From an uncultured Croceitalea sp. (GTDB taxonomy: Bacteria; Bacteroidota; Bacteroidia; Flavobacteriales; Flavobacteriaceae), in the NCBI GenBank assembly GCA_937926215.1, contig CALEYA010000008.1, positions 1 through 43,135 on the forward strand: 43,135 nt of DNA. Direction: 5' to 3'. This document shows, piece by piece, positions 1 to 8,900 of the stretch. A program made the translations under genes and the position numbers. The notes under the pieces were generated by a model. That model worked only from the letters and a program-made list of their open reading frames with translations. It was not told where the DNA came from and made no database searches. How positions within the stretch are numbered: the first letter of the stretch is position 1; each line of letters opens with the position of its first letter.

Positions 1-396
1 TTTGGAACCTGGAAAATGCCCTGGGGAGAAGTAAACCGTTACCAACGTTTGACCGGGGACGTTCGTCAAGAATTTGATGATAACAAACCCAGTATTCCCA
101 TTGGCTTCGCAAGCGGTAGATGGGGTGCCTTGGCAGCATACGGGGCGCGATATACCACGGAAGGGGCTAAAAAAATATATGGTACCCGCGGAAACAGTTT
201 TGTGGCGGCGGTAGAATTTGGAAATCGAGTAAAAGCGAAAACCATTTTAGCAGGTGGCCAGAGCGGCGACCCCAACTCCCCACACTTTGATGACCAAATT
301 GAACGCTATGCCAATGTACAATGGAAAGATGCTGCCTATTACAAAGAGGATGTGCTAAAAGTGGCTAAAGAAACGTATAGGCCCGGGGAGAGGTGA
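1..396 (+). CDS. Penicillin/AHL acylase family protein, C-terminal part (5' end outside window)
   Basis: The reading frame is open from base 1 and ends with TGA at 394-396, so only the last 131 residues of a larger protein are present. The segment resembles the C-terminal end of the large chain of Ntn-hydrolase acylases (penicillin acylase, AHL acylase PvdQ type): a GEVNRYQRL stretch near the start, then AGGQSGDPNSPHFDDQIERY, and a terminal VAKETYRPGE. In this family the GxSGxPxSPHxxDQ stretch lies in the conserved C-terminal region. Members hydrolyse amide bonds of N-acyl compounds such as penicillins, acyl-homoserine lactones or acyl amino acids, usually in the periplasm. The catalytic N-terminal serine and signal peptide lie upstream of the window and cannot be checked, so substrate is unknown. 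An internal ATG at 16 is not the real start. Confidence 0.8.
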   Translation, partial: FGTWKMPWGEVNRYQRLTGDVRQEFDDNKPSIPIGFASGRWGALAAYGARYTTEGAKKIYGTRGNSFVAAVEFGNRVKAKTILAGGQSGDPNSPHFDDQIERYANVQWKDAAYYKEDVLKVAKETYRPGER

Positions 397-403
397 TAGT
401 TTT

Positions 404-436
404 AAGAGACAAGAGACAAGAGACAAGAGACAAGAG
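404..436. repeat. 7-bp tandem repeat, about 4.7 copies
   Basis: The unit AAGAGAC is repeated four times without a mismatch (404-431), followed by a partial fifth copy AAGAG. It starts 7 bases after the stop codon of the acylase. The rest of the 397-595 gap holds purine-rich, loosely repetitive words (for example CGAAAATAG, TTCGAAATCGG) but no open frame I would call a gene and no clear terminator hairpin. Short tandem repeats of this type can vary in copy number by slippage; no coding role is visible here. Confidence 0.85.
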
Positions 437-595
437 TTGGAAGTGCCTTACGGGTAAAACTGCAATCCGAACACTAAAAACTACGGACGAAGGGCTAAAA
501 TGGAAATACGAAAATAGAAGTTCGAAATCGGAAACCAAGCATTAGCTAGCCCCTTTTGAATTTGATTTTGTATTTGAGTTTTGAACCGGGAACCG

Positions 596-1228
596 TTACT
601 CCCCTTCTTTGACCACAATAAGACTGGCCTTAGATCCCGTGGAAAGGTTCCAGCGGTTGTTGTGGATAATCTCGCCGGCCTCGTCCGTAACGATGACTTG
701 GGCCGTATTGGGTCCGGAAGAGCCTTGGTTCAAGGCTTCAAAATCCAAGCGGTTAAAACCTTCGGTAAGGTTGATATTGATTCCTTTATAGCCTCCGGTC
801 AATAAAATATTAGGTTCCACTACGTTGCCGTTCAAATAAATTCTTACGCGGTCCCCATCCACATATTCGTGGTCACGGCAAACAATGCCCACAAACTTGG
901 CATTTGTTTTTACATCACCTAAATATTGGTCACCAAAATGTTCTTTGGAGCCTTTCTTTTCTTTTTCGCCAACCTTAGGGTCAATTTTAAGCCCTGTACC
1001 GGCTTTGACCAGTTCCCGGTCCGGTAGCATCTTAACGGTTCGTCCTTTGTTAAATGCGCTAGGGTCAATAACAGAAGGAATATTTAAAGACGTCCCACGG
1101 TTACTGCTCTTTACATCCAAATTGTTGTTGGCACCGACCTTTAAAGGTTTTGTCGTAGGGATATCCCCTTGGGCGAACCCAAATTGACATAGTGCCAAAA
1201 GCAATAGTGATGTAAGCAATTTTTTCAT
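596..1228 (-). CDS. Secreted hypothetical protein with C-terminal beta-sandwich-like region
   Basis: A 210-residue protein with a clear Sec signal peptide (MKKLLTSLLLLALCQFGFAQ, cleavage near residue 19-20), so it is exported to the periplasm or cell surface. The mature N-terminal half is low-complexity and polar, rich in Lys, Gly and Asn. The C-terminal half (about 115-210) alternates short beta-strand-like segments: DGDRVRIYLNG, then a GININ and EGFNRLDFEALNQG stretch, GPNTAQVIVTD and a final ASLIVVKEGE. This looks like an Ig-like or jelly-roll sandwich, but I cannot name the family. It stands alone, with convergent or unrelated neighbours. No enzyme motif is visible. Start ATG at 1228 is the only one that gives the signal peptide. 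Confidence 0.7.
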   Translation of the reverse strand: MKKLLTSLLLLALCQFGFAQGDIPTTKPLKVGANNNLDVKSSNRGTSLNIPSVIDPSAFNKGRTVKMLPDRELVKAGTGLKIDPKVGEKEKKGSKEHFGDQYLGDVKTNAKFVGIVCRDHEYVDGDRVRIYLNGNVVEPNILLTGGYKGININLTEGFNRLDFEALNQGSSGPNTAQVIVTDEAGEIIHNNRWNLSTGSKASLIVVKEGE

Positions 1229-1323
1229 TGTAGGTTTTGTCGTAACAATCGAACTAAAATTAACAAATACCTTGCCAAGGCTGTAATAAAGTGGTGTTAA
1301 AAGGTGATTTATTCGTTGAAATC

Positions 1324-2220
1324 CTAATTGGCCAAGTAATCCTGTAGTTTTTCGGGCCCTTCCAAAAGCACGCGCACTATCTGAAGCGTACCATCAATTT
1401 TGGTATCGATATGCCATTTGATGAGGGATATATGGCCGTTTTCTATTTCTATTCCCGTAATACTTCGGGGATGCACACAACTTCCGTCATTAAAAAAAGG
1501 AATTTGTCCGGGTTCTGGAAAACGTGGTCTATGCGTATGTCCGGCAATGGTGATACGTAGATCATTCTTAAGTATCCAACGTTTTATCCGTTTTTCTATT
1601 CGGATAAGTTCCTTGTAGTTTTTAGCCGGACTTGTAGGGTCTGCAATGCCGAGTACTTGCAAGGGTTTCCATAGAATCCTGACTAAAAATCGTCCAATTT
1701 TCCAGCAGACATAGTTCCACCAATCTGCTTGATGTCCGTGGGTGCAAAAAAGTTCCTGTCCGGTATCTTTGTGTTTTAATACCAAGGCCTCATGATACGT
1801 AATGCCTTGGAAAAGTTCTTTGTCCACCCCTTCAATAGGTTCAAAATAATGGGAAAGGTGTTTGTCAACATAGCTACTGTCCCGGTACACCATATCATGG
1901 TTTCCCCAGACCATATGGAGTCGTTGCTCCATATGGAACTTCCGTAAAAGCTGGAATACATTTTTATGGGCTTCAAAAACGGCGGCAAAATTCAGGTTTT
2001 CCCAGAGTTCATCGCCATCGCCCAACTCGCAGTAGTCAAATCCTTCCCTGTAGTAATGGTTTAGGGCATGGAAATAGATGTTTCTATTGTTGGCAAAATC
2101 GTCTGCAAAACTATTATCCCCCCTATGGCAATCACTAAAGAAAATAAACTTGGAGCTATCATCAAAAGCGATGCTTTTTGCGTTTTTATAGGCGCGGTCT
2201 AGTCTTGTAAAAGAGGACAT
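1324..2220 (-). CDS. Calcineurin-like metallophosphoesterase (LpxH/UDP-diacylglucosamine-type fold)
   Basis: A 298-residue cytoplasmic-looking protein with the full series of metallophosphoesterase motifs: FFSDCHRGDN (Asp30, His32), ELGDGDELWE (Asp68, Asp70), VWGNHDMVY (Asn107, His108), THGHQADWW and IAGHTHRPRFP. These residues bind the two active-site metals and the phosphate in this family. Such proteins include LpxH and its relatives, which cleave UDP-2,3-diacylglucosamine, but also many uncharacterised phosphodiesterases; the substrate is not shown by the sequence. The frame can be extended to a TTG at 2235, but ATG at 2220 gives a normal N-terminus (MSSFTRLDRAYK) and leaves room for a promoter to the divergent GAF gene. 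No signal peptide is seen. Confidence 0.85.
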   Translation of the reverse strand: MSSFTRLDRAYKNAKSIAFDDSSKFIFFSDCHRGDNSFADDFANNRNIYFHALNHYYREGFDYCELGDGDELWENLNFAAVFEAHKNVFQLLRKFHMEQRLHMVWGNHDMVYRDSSYVDKHLSHYFEPIEGVDKELFQGITYHEALVLKHKDTGQELFCTHGHQADWWNYVCWKIGRFLVRILWKPLQVLGIADPTSPAKNYKELIRIEKRIKRWILKNDLRITIAGHTHRPRFPEPGQIPFFNDGSCVHPRSITGIEIENGHISLIKWHIDTKIDGTLQIVRVLLEGPEKLQDYLAN

Positions 2221-2336
2221 TGGGTGAAATTTCAATAAATATCCAAAAAAAAGCCCAGAACCCTTCGGAATACCTTAACAATTCCCTATTCCTTGTTTTT
2301 GTAACTTTATCCTACAAAAAACGACCAATACCTAAT

Positions 2337-4709
2337 ATGGAAAAGCATCCGAATGCAGACGGTCCACTTATTCAGTTGGTAAGCTTTAACAAGCTTTTGG
2401 AGCATTATGACCAACAAGCGCAAAGCGAGGATACCTTCTTGGCGTCACGGGCCAAACATGTGCTTAAGGTACAGGCCCCTTATCCAGAACTAAGGGATGG
2501 TTTTGATGACCTTTCCATTCTTGAAGAACGAAAAGAAGTTATCCAAACAATTCTTTCCGATACTTTTTCCAGTGTATTGACTAAAAATGAGATAAAAACA
2601 GCTTCTATACCTTACGCCAATGTGGTGTTTAACTCTTCGGAACGCTTTCAAAAGATTTTACAAGCAGCTGGGGAAGGCTTTGAATTGGAAATCCGAAACA
2701 TGCCGGAAGACCTACATTACATGATGCAATGCATGGTGATTTTAGGATTCTACTACGGCTTTAATATTGATTTTAAGCGGCCATTGTTCTATGATATTCC
2801 CGATGCCAATGGGGTTATGCGCCATTATCGTATTTTGTACAATGCGGATTTTATGGAAATTACGCCAACGGATAAGGCAAAGGACCTAAAGCAGGAAGAT
2901 CTTGATGAGTTGTTGGAAAATTTTGAGAATCTGGAACTATGGAAGGAGAAAATACCGCCCAATAGTTTTATTTCCAAAGGTTTTGTGGTTTCCAATATGT
3001 TCGATGTAACTGCGGAACACTCCATTTCTGAAATAAAATCCACCTTAATAGGAAGCAATAAACGCGGAAGCGAGAATTTCATGGAGAATTTCCAGGATAC
3101 CTTTCGCTCGTTGTTCAACCTTAAGGATATTTCGGTAGGATTTACGGGGTATGATCCAAACACGGACCGATTTTTAAGGATCCATGGTAAAGGCATTGAA
3201 AGCTACATCTTAAAAGATAAAGAGATGGAGTCTTGTAACAGTCTGTTATGCAGTAATTCTTATGGAAAATTACTTACGGAAAGTGCGTTCTTCGCCATAA
3301 GTAATGTAGAAAAGTACCATAAAAAATCGGACGGTGGACAGCCCTATGCCAACCTTTACGAACAAGGAATACGGAGTGCCATTCTTGCCCCTATTGCGGA
3401 TGAAGGCAACCTTTTGGGAGTGTTGGAACTGGTCTCCAAGAAATCAAATGAACTTAATAGCATCAATGCCAATAAGTTGATAGATGTAATGCCCTTTATT
3501 GTATCTGCAGTATTGCGTTCCATAGAAGAAGAACAGAACCTTATTGATGCCATAATCCAACATGAATGTACCACGGTACATTCCTCGGTATATTGGAAGT
3601 TCCAAGAGGAAGCCAAACGGTTTATGACAGAGGAACTTAGTGGAAACCAACCTTCATTTAAAGAAATTGTTTTTAAAGAGGTATATCCACTTTATGGGCA
3701 AATAGACATCAAGGATTCCTCTAAGGAACGGAATATGGCGATTCAGCGCGATTTGATCATACAGCTATCGGATATTAAAACGGTATTGGACAGCGCGCTT
3801 CAAAAATTTAAATTGCCCATTTATGAGGAGTTGTGCTTTAGGGTAAACGACCACCTAAATGAAATTAAGGAAACCTTATATACCAATAGCGAACAGGCTG
3901 TTTTTGATTTTGTGCAAGAAGAGGTAAACCCCGTTTTCCATCATTTAAAGCGGGAAGATAAAGGCTTGAAAAGCCAAATCTTGGCTTATGAAAGCCAAAT
4001 AGATGGCACTACCGAATCTTATTATGACCATAGGAGGAACTATGATGAGAGCGTTATGGAAATCAATAAGAAACTGGCCGCAATGTTGGATAGGAAACAA
4101 TTGGATGCCCAAGAGATGTTTCCCCATTACTTTGAGCGTTACAAAACGGATGGCGTGGAACACAACATGTACATTGGCAGTTCCATTGCGCATGACCGCA
4201 CTTTTAATGACCTTTACTTGAACAACCTTAGGTTATGGCAATTACAGGTTATGGTAGAAATGGAAAATCGCCATTATGCATTAAAGCCAAAGTTGCCCGT
4301 GAAATTGGATGTTGCTTCGCTAATGTTGGTGTATAGCACCCCTTTGGCAATTAGATTCCGAATGGATGAAAAAAGATTTGATGTAGACGGCACCTACAAT
4401 GCTAGGTACGAGATCATCAAAAAAAGAATAGACAAATCATACATCAAAGGCACTAACGAACGACTTACCCAAACAGGTAAACTTGCCATCGTTTATTCCC
4501 AAAAGAAGGATGAAAAGGAGTACTTGCGCTACGTTAAATTCTTAAAGTCCAAGGGCTATTTTACCAACAATATAGAAATTGTGGAGTTGGAAGGACTGCA
4601 AGGGGTTACCGGTCTAAAAGCCATTAGGGCGGAAATCTTATATAAGACGGATGAAAAATCCGAGAAGACCTATACGTACGATGATTTAATGGAGGAGCTT
4701 AAAAATTAG
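2337..4709 (+). CDS. Large GAF-domain protein, probable intracellular sensor
   Basis: A 790-residue soluble protein. Roughly residues 245-400 look like a GAF domain: an N-terminal helix, then ISVGFTGYDPNTDRFLRIHG, a middle region ending in GIRSAILAPIADEGNLLGVLEL, and a closing helix. GAF domains bind cyclic nucleotides or other small ligands. The parts before and after it (1-240 and 400-790) are predicted helical and charged and carry no catalytic motif I recognise; no kinase, cyclase or transmembrane segment is visible. The frame can be opened at a TTG at 2220, overlapping the divergent phosphoesterase, but ATG at 2337 (MEKHPNADG) is more likely. It converges on the HD-PycTM gene with 3 bases between the stop codons. 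A functional link to that gene is an inference from position only. Confidence 0.75.
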   Translation: MEKHPNADGPLIQLVSFNKLLEHYDQQAQSEDTFLASRAKHVLKVQAPYPELRDGFDDLSILEERKEVIQTILSDTFSSVLTKNEIKTASIPYANVVFNSSERFQKILQAAGEGFELEIRNMPEDLHYMMQCMVILGFYYGFNIDFKRPLFYDIPDANGVMRHYRILYNADFMEITPTDKAKDLKQEDLDELLENFENLELWKEKIPPNSFISKGFVVSNMFDVTAEHSISEIKSTLIGSNKRGSENFMENFQDTFRSLFNLKDISVGFTGYDPNTDRFLRIHGKGIESYILKDKEMESCNSLLCSNSYGKLLTESAFFAISNVEKYHKKSDGGQPYANLYEQGIRSAILAPIADEGNLLGVLELVSKKSNELNSINANKLIDVMPFIVSAVLRSIEEEQNLIDAIIQHECTTVHSSVYWKFQEEAKRFMTEELSGNQPSFKEIVFKEVYPLYGQIDIKDSSKERNMAIQRDLIIQLSDIKTVLDSALQKFKLPIYEELCFRVNDHLNEIKETLYTNSEQAVFDFVQEEVNPVFHHLKREDKGLKSQILAYESQIDGTTESYYDHRRNYDESVMEINKKLAAMLDRKQLDAQEMFPHYFERYKTDGVEHNMYIGSSIAHDRTFNDLYLNNLRLWQLQVMVEMENRHYALKPKLPVKLDVASLMLVYSTPLAIRFRMDEKRFDVDGTYNARYEIIKKRIDKSYIKGTNERLTQTGKLAIVYSQKKDEKEYLRYVKFLKSKGYFTNNIEIVELEGLQGVTGLKAIRAEILYKTDEKSEKTYTYDDLMEELKN

Positions 4710-4712
4710 TAC

Positions 4713-5906
4713 TTAAAATTGCATTCTGTCCGGGCCAAAAAAGCGAAATGCAATTCCAAAAGCAATCACGGAAATTATGATTCCAATGATAAAAATGGTG
4801 TAGGTCAACCGCAGTATTTTGTATTTTCTGTGCAGGACCAAGCCTAAAAAGTAAAGGTCCTTGGTCAACGAAGAATAGATGTAGTCCCTATCCTTTACCA
4901 GTTCCTGTATGGCCCACTCATAATCGTCTAGTTTCATCTTATGGAAGTTTCCAAAAAACAGAAGGTTCACCTTTTTATTGGTCACATCCTCCTTGGTAAA
5001 TTGTCCTCCAGTAACGTTGGGACGGGTTGCCAGAACTGCAAGAACCATGGATATTACGCTAAATGTTATAAAGATAAGGGTAGGGTAAATGAGGTAGGCA
5101 TTGGATGGATTATCCAATTTTGGGATAAGGTTGGACAAGGCTACGGAAATAACTATGGCATTTACGGATAAGAGAATATTGGCCTTGGTATCCGCAATAT
5201 CGCTTAAGGTCAAATGGTTTTTAAGTGTGACCCTAAACAGCGTTTGTATACCGCGGTCCGGGCTTTCGCTTTTATATTTTGCCTTTAAGGCTTCTTTTTT
5301 GGCAATTTCTTTTTCCGACTTTTTGTCCTTTATCAACTGCCTTAAGTTTTTCTGTTTGGAACCTTCCCAATGTTCTTTGGCATAGTCCGTATAGAATTCA
5401 TGTTCGTTTCGGAACATTTTAATGTTCTCATTACGCCATTCTTTGTCGCTGTACGACGCAAGGCCCAGCTTTTTTAATTCCTCTTTTAGAAAATCCGTGG
5501 TTTCCCAGTAGCTCTTTTGCGCAAAATGCGAGGCGTCCGCATCACGTATTATTTTTTCCAACAAGGTTTGTGGCTCATAATGGCGCTTGGTGGCCATAAT
5601 TATGGAACTTACCATGCTAACCTTATCTTCTGGGTAATCCATGGATTTTAAATAGTTGGTAGCGATGGAACAACTATTTTTTTCATGCCCTTCCACGCCT
5701 TGGGAATATCCCGTGTCGTGAAACCAAGCGGCTAAAAGCAGCTGCTCTTGTTCAACTTCCGATAGCTGATGGTTGGCAATGAGCTCTTTAGTGCTCTTAA
5801 CTACGCGTTGCGTATGTTTAAGATTGTGGTACAAAAACTTTTGGTCCAGTTTATTTTCAAGTAGATCCGAAACAAAGTCCTCGGCTTTTTGAACAATCTC
5901 TGACAT
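4713..5906 (-). CDS. HD-domain phosphohydrolase fused to PycTM-like (Pycsar effector family) membrane module
   Basis: A 397-residue fusion. Residues about 20-180 form an HD domain with its metal ligands in order: His31, His63-Asp64 (AWFHDTGYS), His74 and the later Asp122 in IIRDADASHF. Such domains hydrolyse phosphate esters, often of nucleotides. A charged linker rich in Lys and Glu (180-215) leads to a membrane module at about 220-390. This starts with SDIADTKANILLSVNAI, the signature I associate with the Pycsar effector PycTM (formerly DUF5706), with hydrophobic segments at about 243-260, 272-293 and 367-388. PycTM proteins are membrane-damaging effectors triggered by cCMP or cUMP in anti-phage defence. 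Here no pyrimidine cyclase is adjacent, and this layout looks like a chromosomal, perhaps housekeeping, version. Start ATG at 5906. Confidence 0.82.
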   Translation of the reverse strand: MSEIVQKAEDFVSDLLENKLDQKFLYHNLKHTQRVVKSTKELIANHQLSEVEQEQLLLAAWFHDTGYSQGVEGHEKNSCSIATNYLKSMDYPEDKVSMVSSIIMATKRHYEPQTLLEKIIRDADASHFAQKSYWETTDFLKEELKKLGLASYSDKEWRNENIKMFRNEHEFYTDYAKEHWEGSKQKNLRQLIKDKKSEKEIAKKEALKAKYKSESPDRGIQTLFRVTLKNHLTLSDIADTKANILLSVNAIVISVALSNLIPKLDNPSNAYLIYPTLIFITFSVISMVLAVLATRPNVTGGQFTKEDVTNKKVNLLFFGNFHKMKLDDYEWAIQELVKDRDYIYSSLTKDLYFLGLVLHRKYKILRLTYTIFIIGIIISVIAFGIAFRFFGPDRMQF

Positions 5907-5958
5907 AGTTGTATATTGAATAACCCAAAATACGAAATTTGGACGTAAGCCTAATGAT

Positions 5959-8900
5959 ATGAAAAAAATTTACCTTCTTCTTTCGGTTCTTTTGGTTGGT
6001 GCTTGCGCAACGCAAAAACCTAAATATGAAAACGCGTTTGATGGAAAATCCGTTGAAGGCAATACCGCGCTTTCCCATAGGTTTTATTTGATTGGCGATG
6101 CGGGTGTATCGCCTATTGGCGAAATGAACCCGGTCTTGAAGGCCTTTAAGGCCAAATTGGATAAAGCTGGTGCAAACAGTACCGCCATTTTTTTAGGTGA
6201 TAATATCTATCCGGCCGGTCTTCCTGATAAAAAGGATGCTACCATACCCCATAGGGAGGCTAAAAGCCATTTGGACGCACAATTGAATACCCTTGCCAAC
6301 TTTAAAGGGAAACCGGTTTTCATCCCGGGAAACCATGATTGGTATGCCGAAGGGCTCATCGGACTAAAAAGACAAGAAAAGTATATAGAAAAGGCATTAA
6401 ACAGTAAGGAAGTCTTTTTCCCGGGAAACGGGTGCCCTATAGAAGAAATTGATATTAACGATGAGGTTGTTGTCGTCACTATTGACACGGAGTGGTTTTT
6501 GACCAATTGGGACAAGCATCCTGATATTAATGATAATTGTGAAATAAAGGATAGGGAAGGGTTCTTTTTAGAACTCGAGGACGTAATTAAGGACAACGCT
6601 AAGAAGACAACCATACTGGTCACGCACCATCCAATGATGAGCTACGGCTCGCATGGCGGGCAGTATTCTTATAGGAAGAATATCTACCCGAGTAACGGGA
6701 AGTTTCCTTTACCCTTTTTAGGATCTTTTATCAACCTTTTACGCAAAACTACGGGTGCTTCAATAGCAGACATGCAGAACAAGAGGTACAATACCTTAAT
6801 CAATAGATTATTGACCTTGGCGCAATATTCGGAGAAGGTAATTTTGACTTCTGGCCATGAGCATAGTTTGCAGTACATCGTAGAGAAGAATACACCGCAA
6901 ATAGTTAGTGGTTCTGGGGCAAAGAAAGGGGCAACCAGATTATTGAACGGCAGTACCTTTAGCACAGGCCAGATGGGATATGCCATTTTGGATGTCTATA
7001 AGGACGGCTCCTCAAAAGTGGATTTTTTTGGTGTTGAAGGAGAAAAAGAATCCCTGCTGTACAGCACTACCGTATTGGAAGCTCCTAAGAAAACCGTAAT
7101 GCGCGAAGTTCCGGATAGCTTTCCACCTTATGTAGAAGCTTCTGTCTACACGGAAGAAGAGGTTGATAAATCGGGATTTTTTAGAACAGTTTGGGGAGAA
7201 CGCTATCGCAAATATTATGCAACTAAGGTAAAAGCCCAAACGGTTACCTTGGATACCCTTTTTGGAGGGCTGACCCCGGTCCGAAAAGGCGGGGGGCATC
7301 AATCCAAATCCCTTCGCTTGGAGCACAAGGATGGAAGGCAATTTGTAATGCGTGCGCTTCGTAAGAGTGCGGAACTCTACCTTCAATCCTTGGCATTTAA
7401 AGAGGAATACGTTGTTGGGGAGTTTGAAGGCACGCTAACGGAGGCCATACTGACCGATTTTTATACAGGGGCACATCCGTATGCGCCTTTTACTATTGGT
7501 GAGCTTTCGGATGCGGTCGGTATTTATCATACCAATCCAAAACTGTATTATATCCCAAAACAGAAGGCTTTGGGAGGGTTCAACCAAGATTTTGGTGACG
7601 AATTGTACATGATCGAAGAACATGTTTCCGAGGGACACGATATCAACAGTTTTGGAAAGGCGAAGAAAATTGAAAGTACTTCGAACCTCATGAAAAAGTT
7701 GCGTAAAGACGAGGAATATAAAGTTGATGCCGCATTATATGCACGAGCGCGCCTTTTTGATATGATGATCGGCGACTGGGACCGTCATGTGGACCAATGG
7801 CGTTGGGCCCAGTTCAAGGATGATGCGGGTCGTAAGATATTTAGGCCCATCCCGCGGGATAGGGACCAGGCATTTTCCATAATGGGAGACGGGGCACTGA
7901 TGGGTTTTGCTTCCAAGGCCATTCCGCCATTACGGTTGTTCGAAGGTTTTAAGGAAGAAATCAGAAGTGTAAAAGGATACAATTCCTCTCCCTTGACTTT
8001 TGCTTTGGATATGGCTTTGTTATCGGAAACCACCGCTGAAACTTGGTTGCAGCAGGCCAAATACATTCAAGATAACCTAAATGAGGACGTTATTGATAGC
8101 GCTTTTGCCAATTTCCCCGAGGAAGTAAGGGATGAAACCATCACAGGGATGAAACGGGTATTGCTCTCACGTAAATCCAACCTGGTTGAAACCGCTAAAG
8201 CCTATTACGCAATCCTAAGCAAGTATAGTGTGGTTACGGGTACGGATAAAGATGATTATTTTGTAGTTAACACTACGGGCGATGGGTCATTGGATGTGAA
8301 GGTATACCGAATAAAAGAGGGCAAAAAAGCAGACTTGTTTTTTGATAAAACCTATGACCCAGCCCTTACCAAAGAAATCTGGTTGTACGGTTTGGATGAT
8401 GATGATGTTTTTGAGGTAATTGGTGCTGCCGGTAAAATAAAACTTCGTTTGGTAGGTGGACATAACAACGATAATTACAAAATAAGCGAAACGGCAAAGG
8501 GTGTGCACGTGTATGATTTTAAGGATAAGAAAAACACCTATGCGGAGGCCTATAGCGGGAGGATACATAAAATTAGGGACTACGACACCAATAACTTTCA
8601 GTTTTTAAAGATAAAGGCGTCCAACAACCAACTTTTGCCTTCTATTGGCGCAAACCCGGATGATGGCTTTAGGATCGGTTTTTCCAACATATACACCTTC
8701 AACGGGTTTAGACAGAATCCTTTTACCCAACAACATACGCTTTCAGGGGCTTATTATTTTGCTACCAACGGTTTTGATTTGGCCTATACCGGGGAGTTTG
8801 CCAACGTTTTTGAAAATGTAAACTTGGAATTGGCGGCAAAATTTACCAGCCCTAATTTTAGTTTGAACTTCTTTGGCTTTGGTAACGAGACGGAAAATTT

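Noticed and set aside
404-436. Possible CRISPR-like repeat array
   Set aside because: Units are only 7 bases, directly adjoining without spacers, and no cas genes are near.
596-1228. Assignment of the secreted protein to a protease or adhesin family
   Set aside because: No catalytic motif or recognised adhesin signature could be seen beyond a beta-rich C-terminal half.
2220-2336. Longer N-terminus of the GAF protein overlapping the divergent phosphoesterase
   Set aside because: It would need a TTG start, overlap the neighbour's coding start region and include an extension without protein-like character; ATG at 2337 fits better.
4713-5906. Complete Pycsar anti-phage operon
   Set aside because: Only an effector-like gene is present; no pyrimidine cyclase or mobile-element context is seen.
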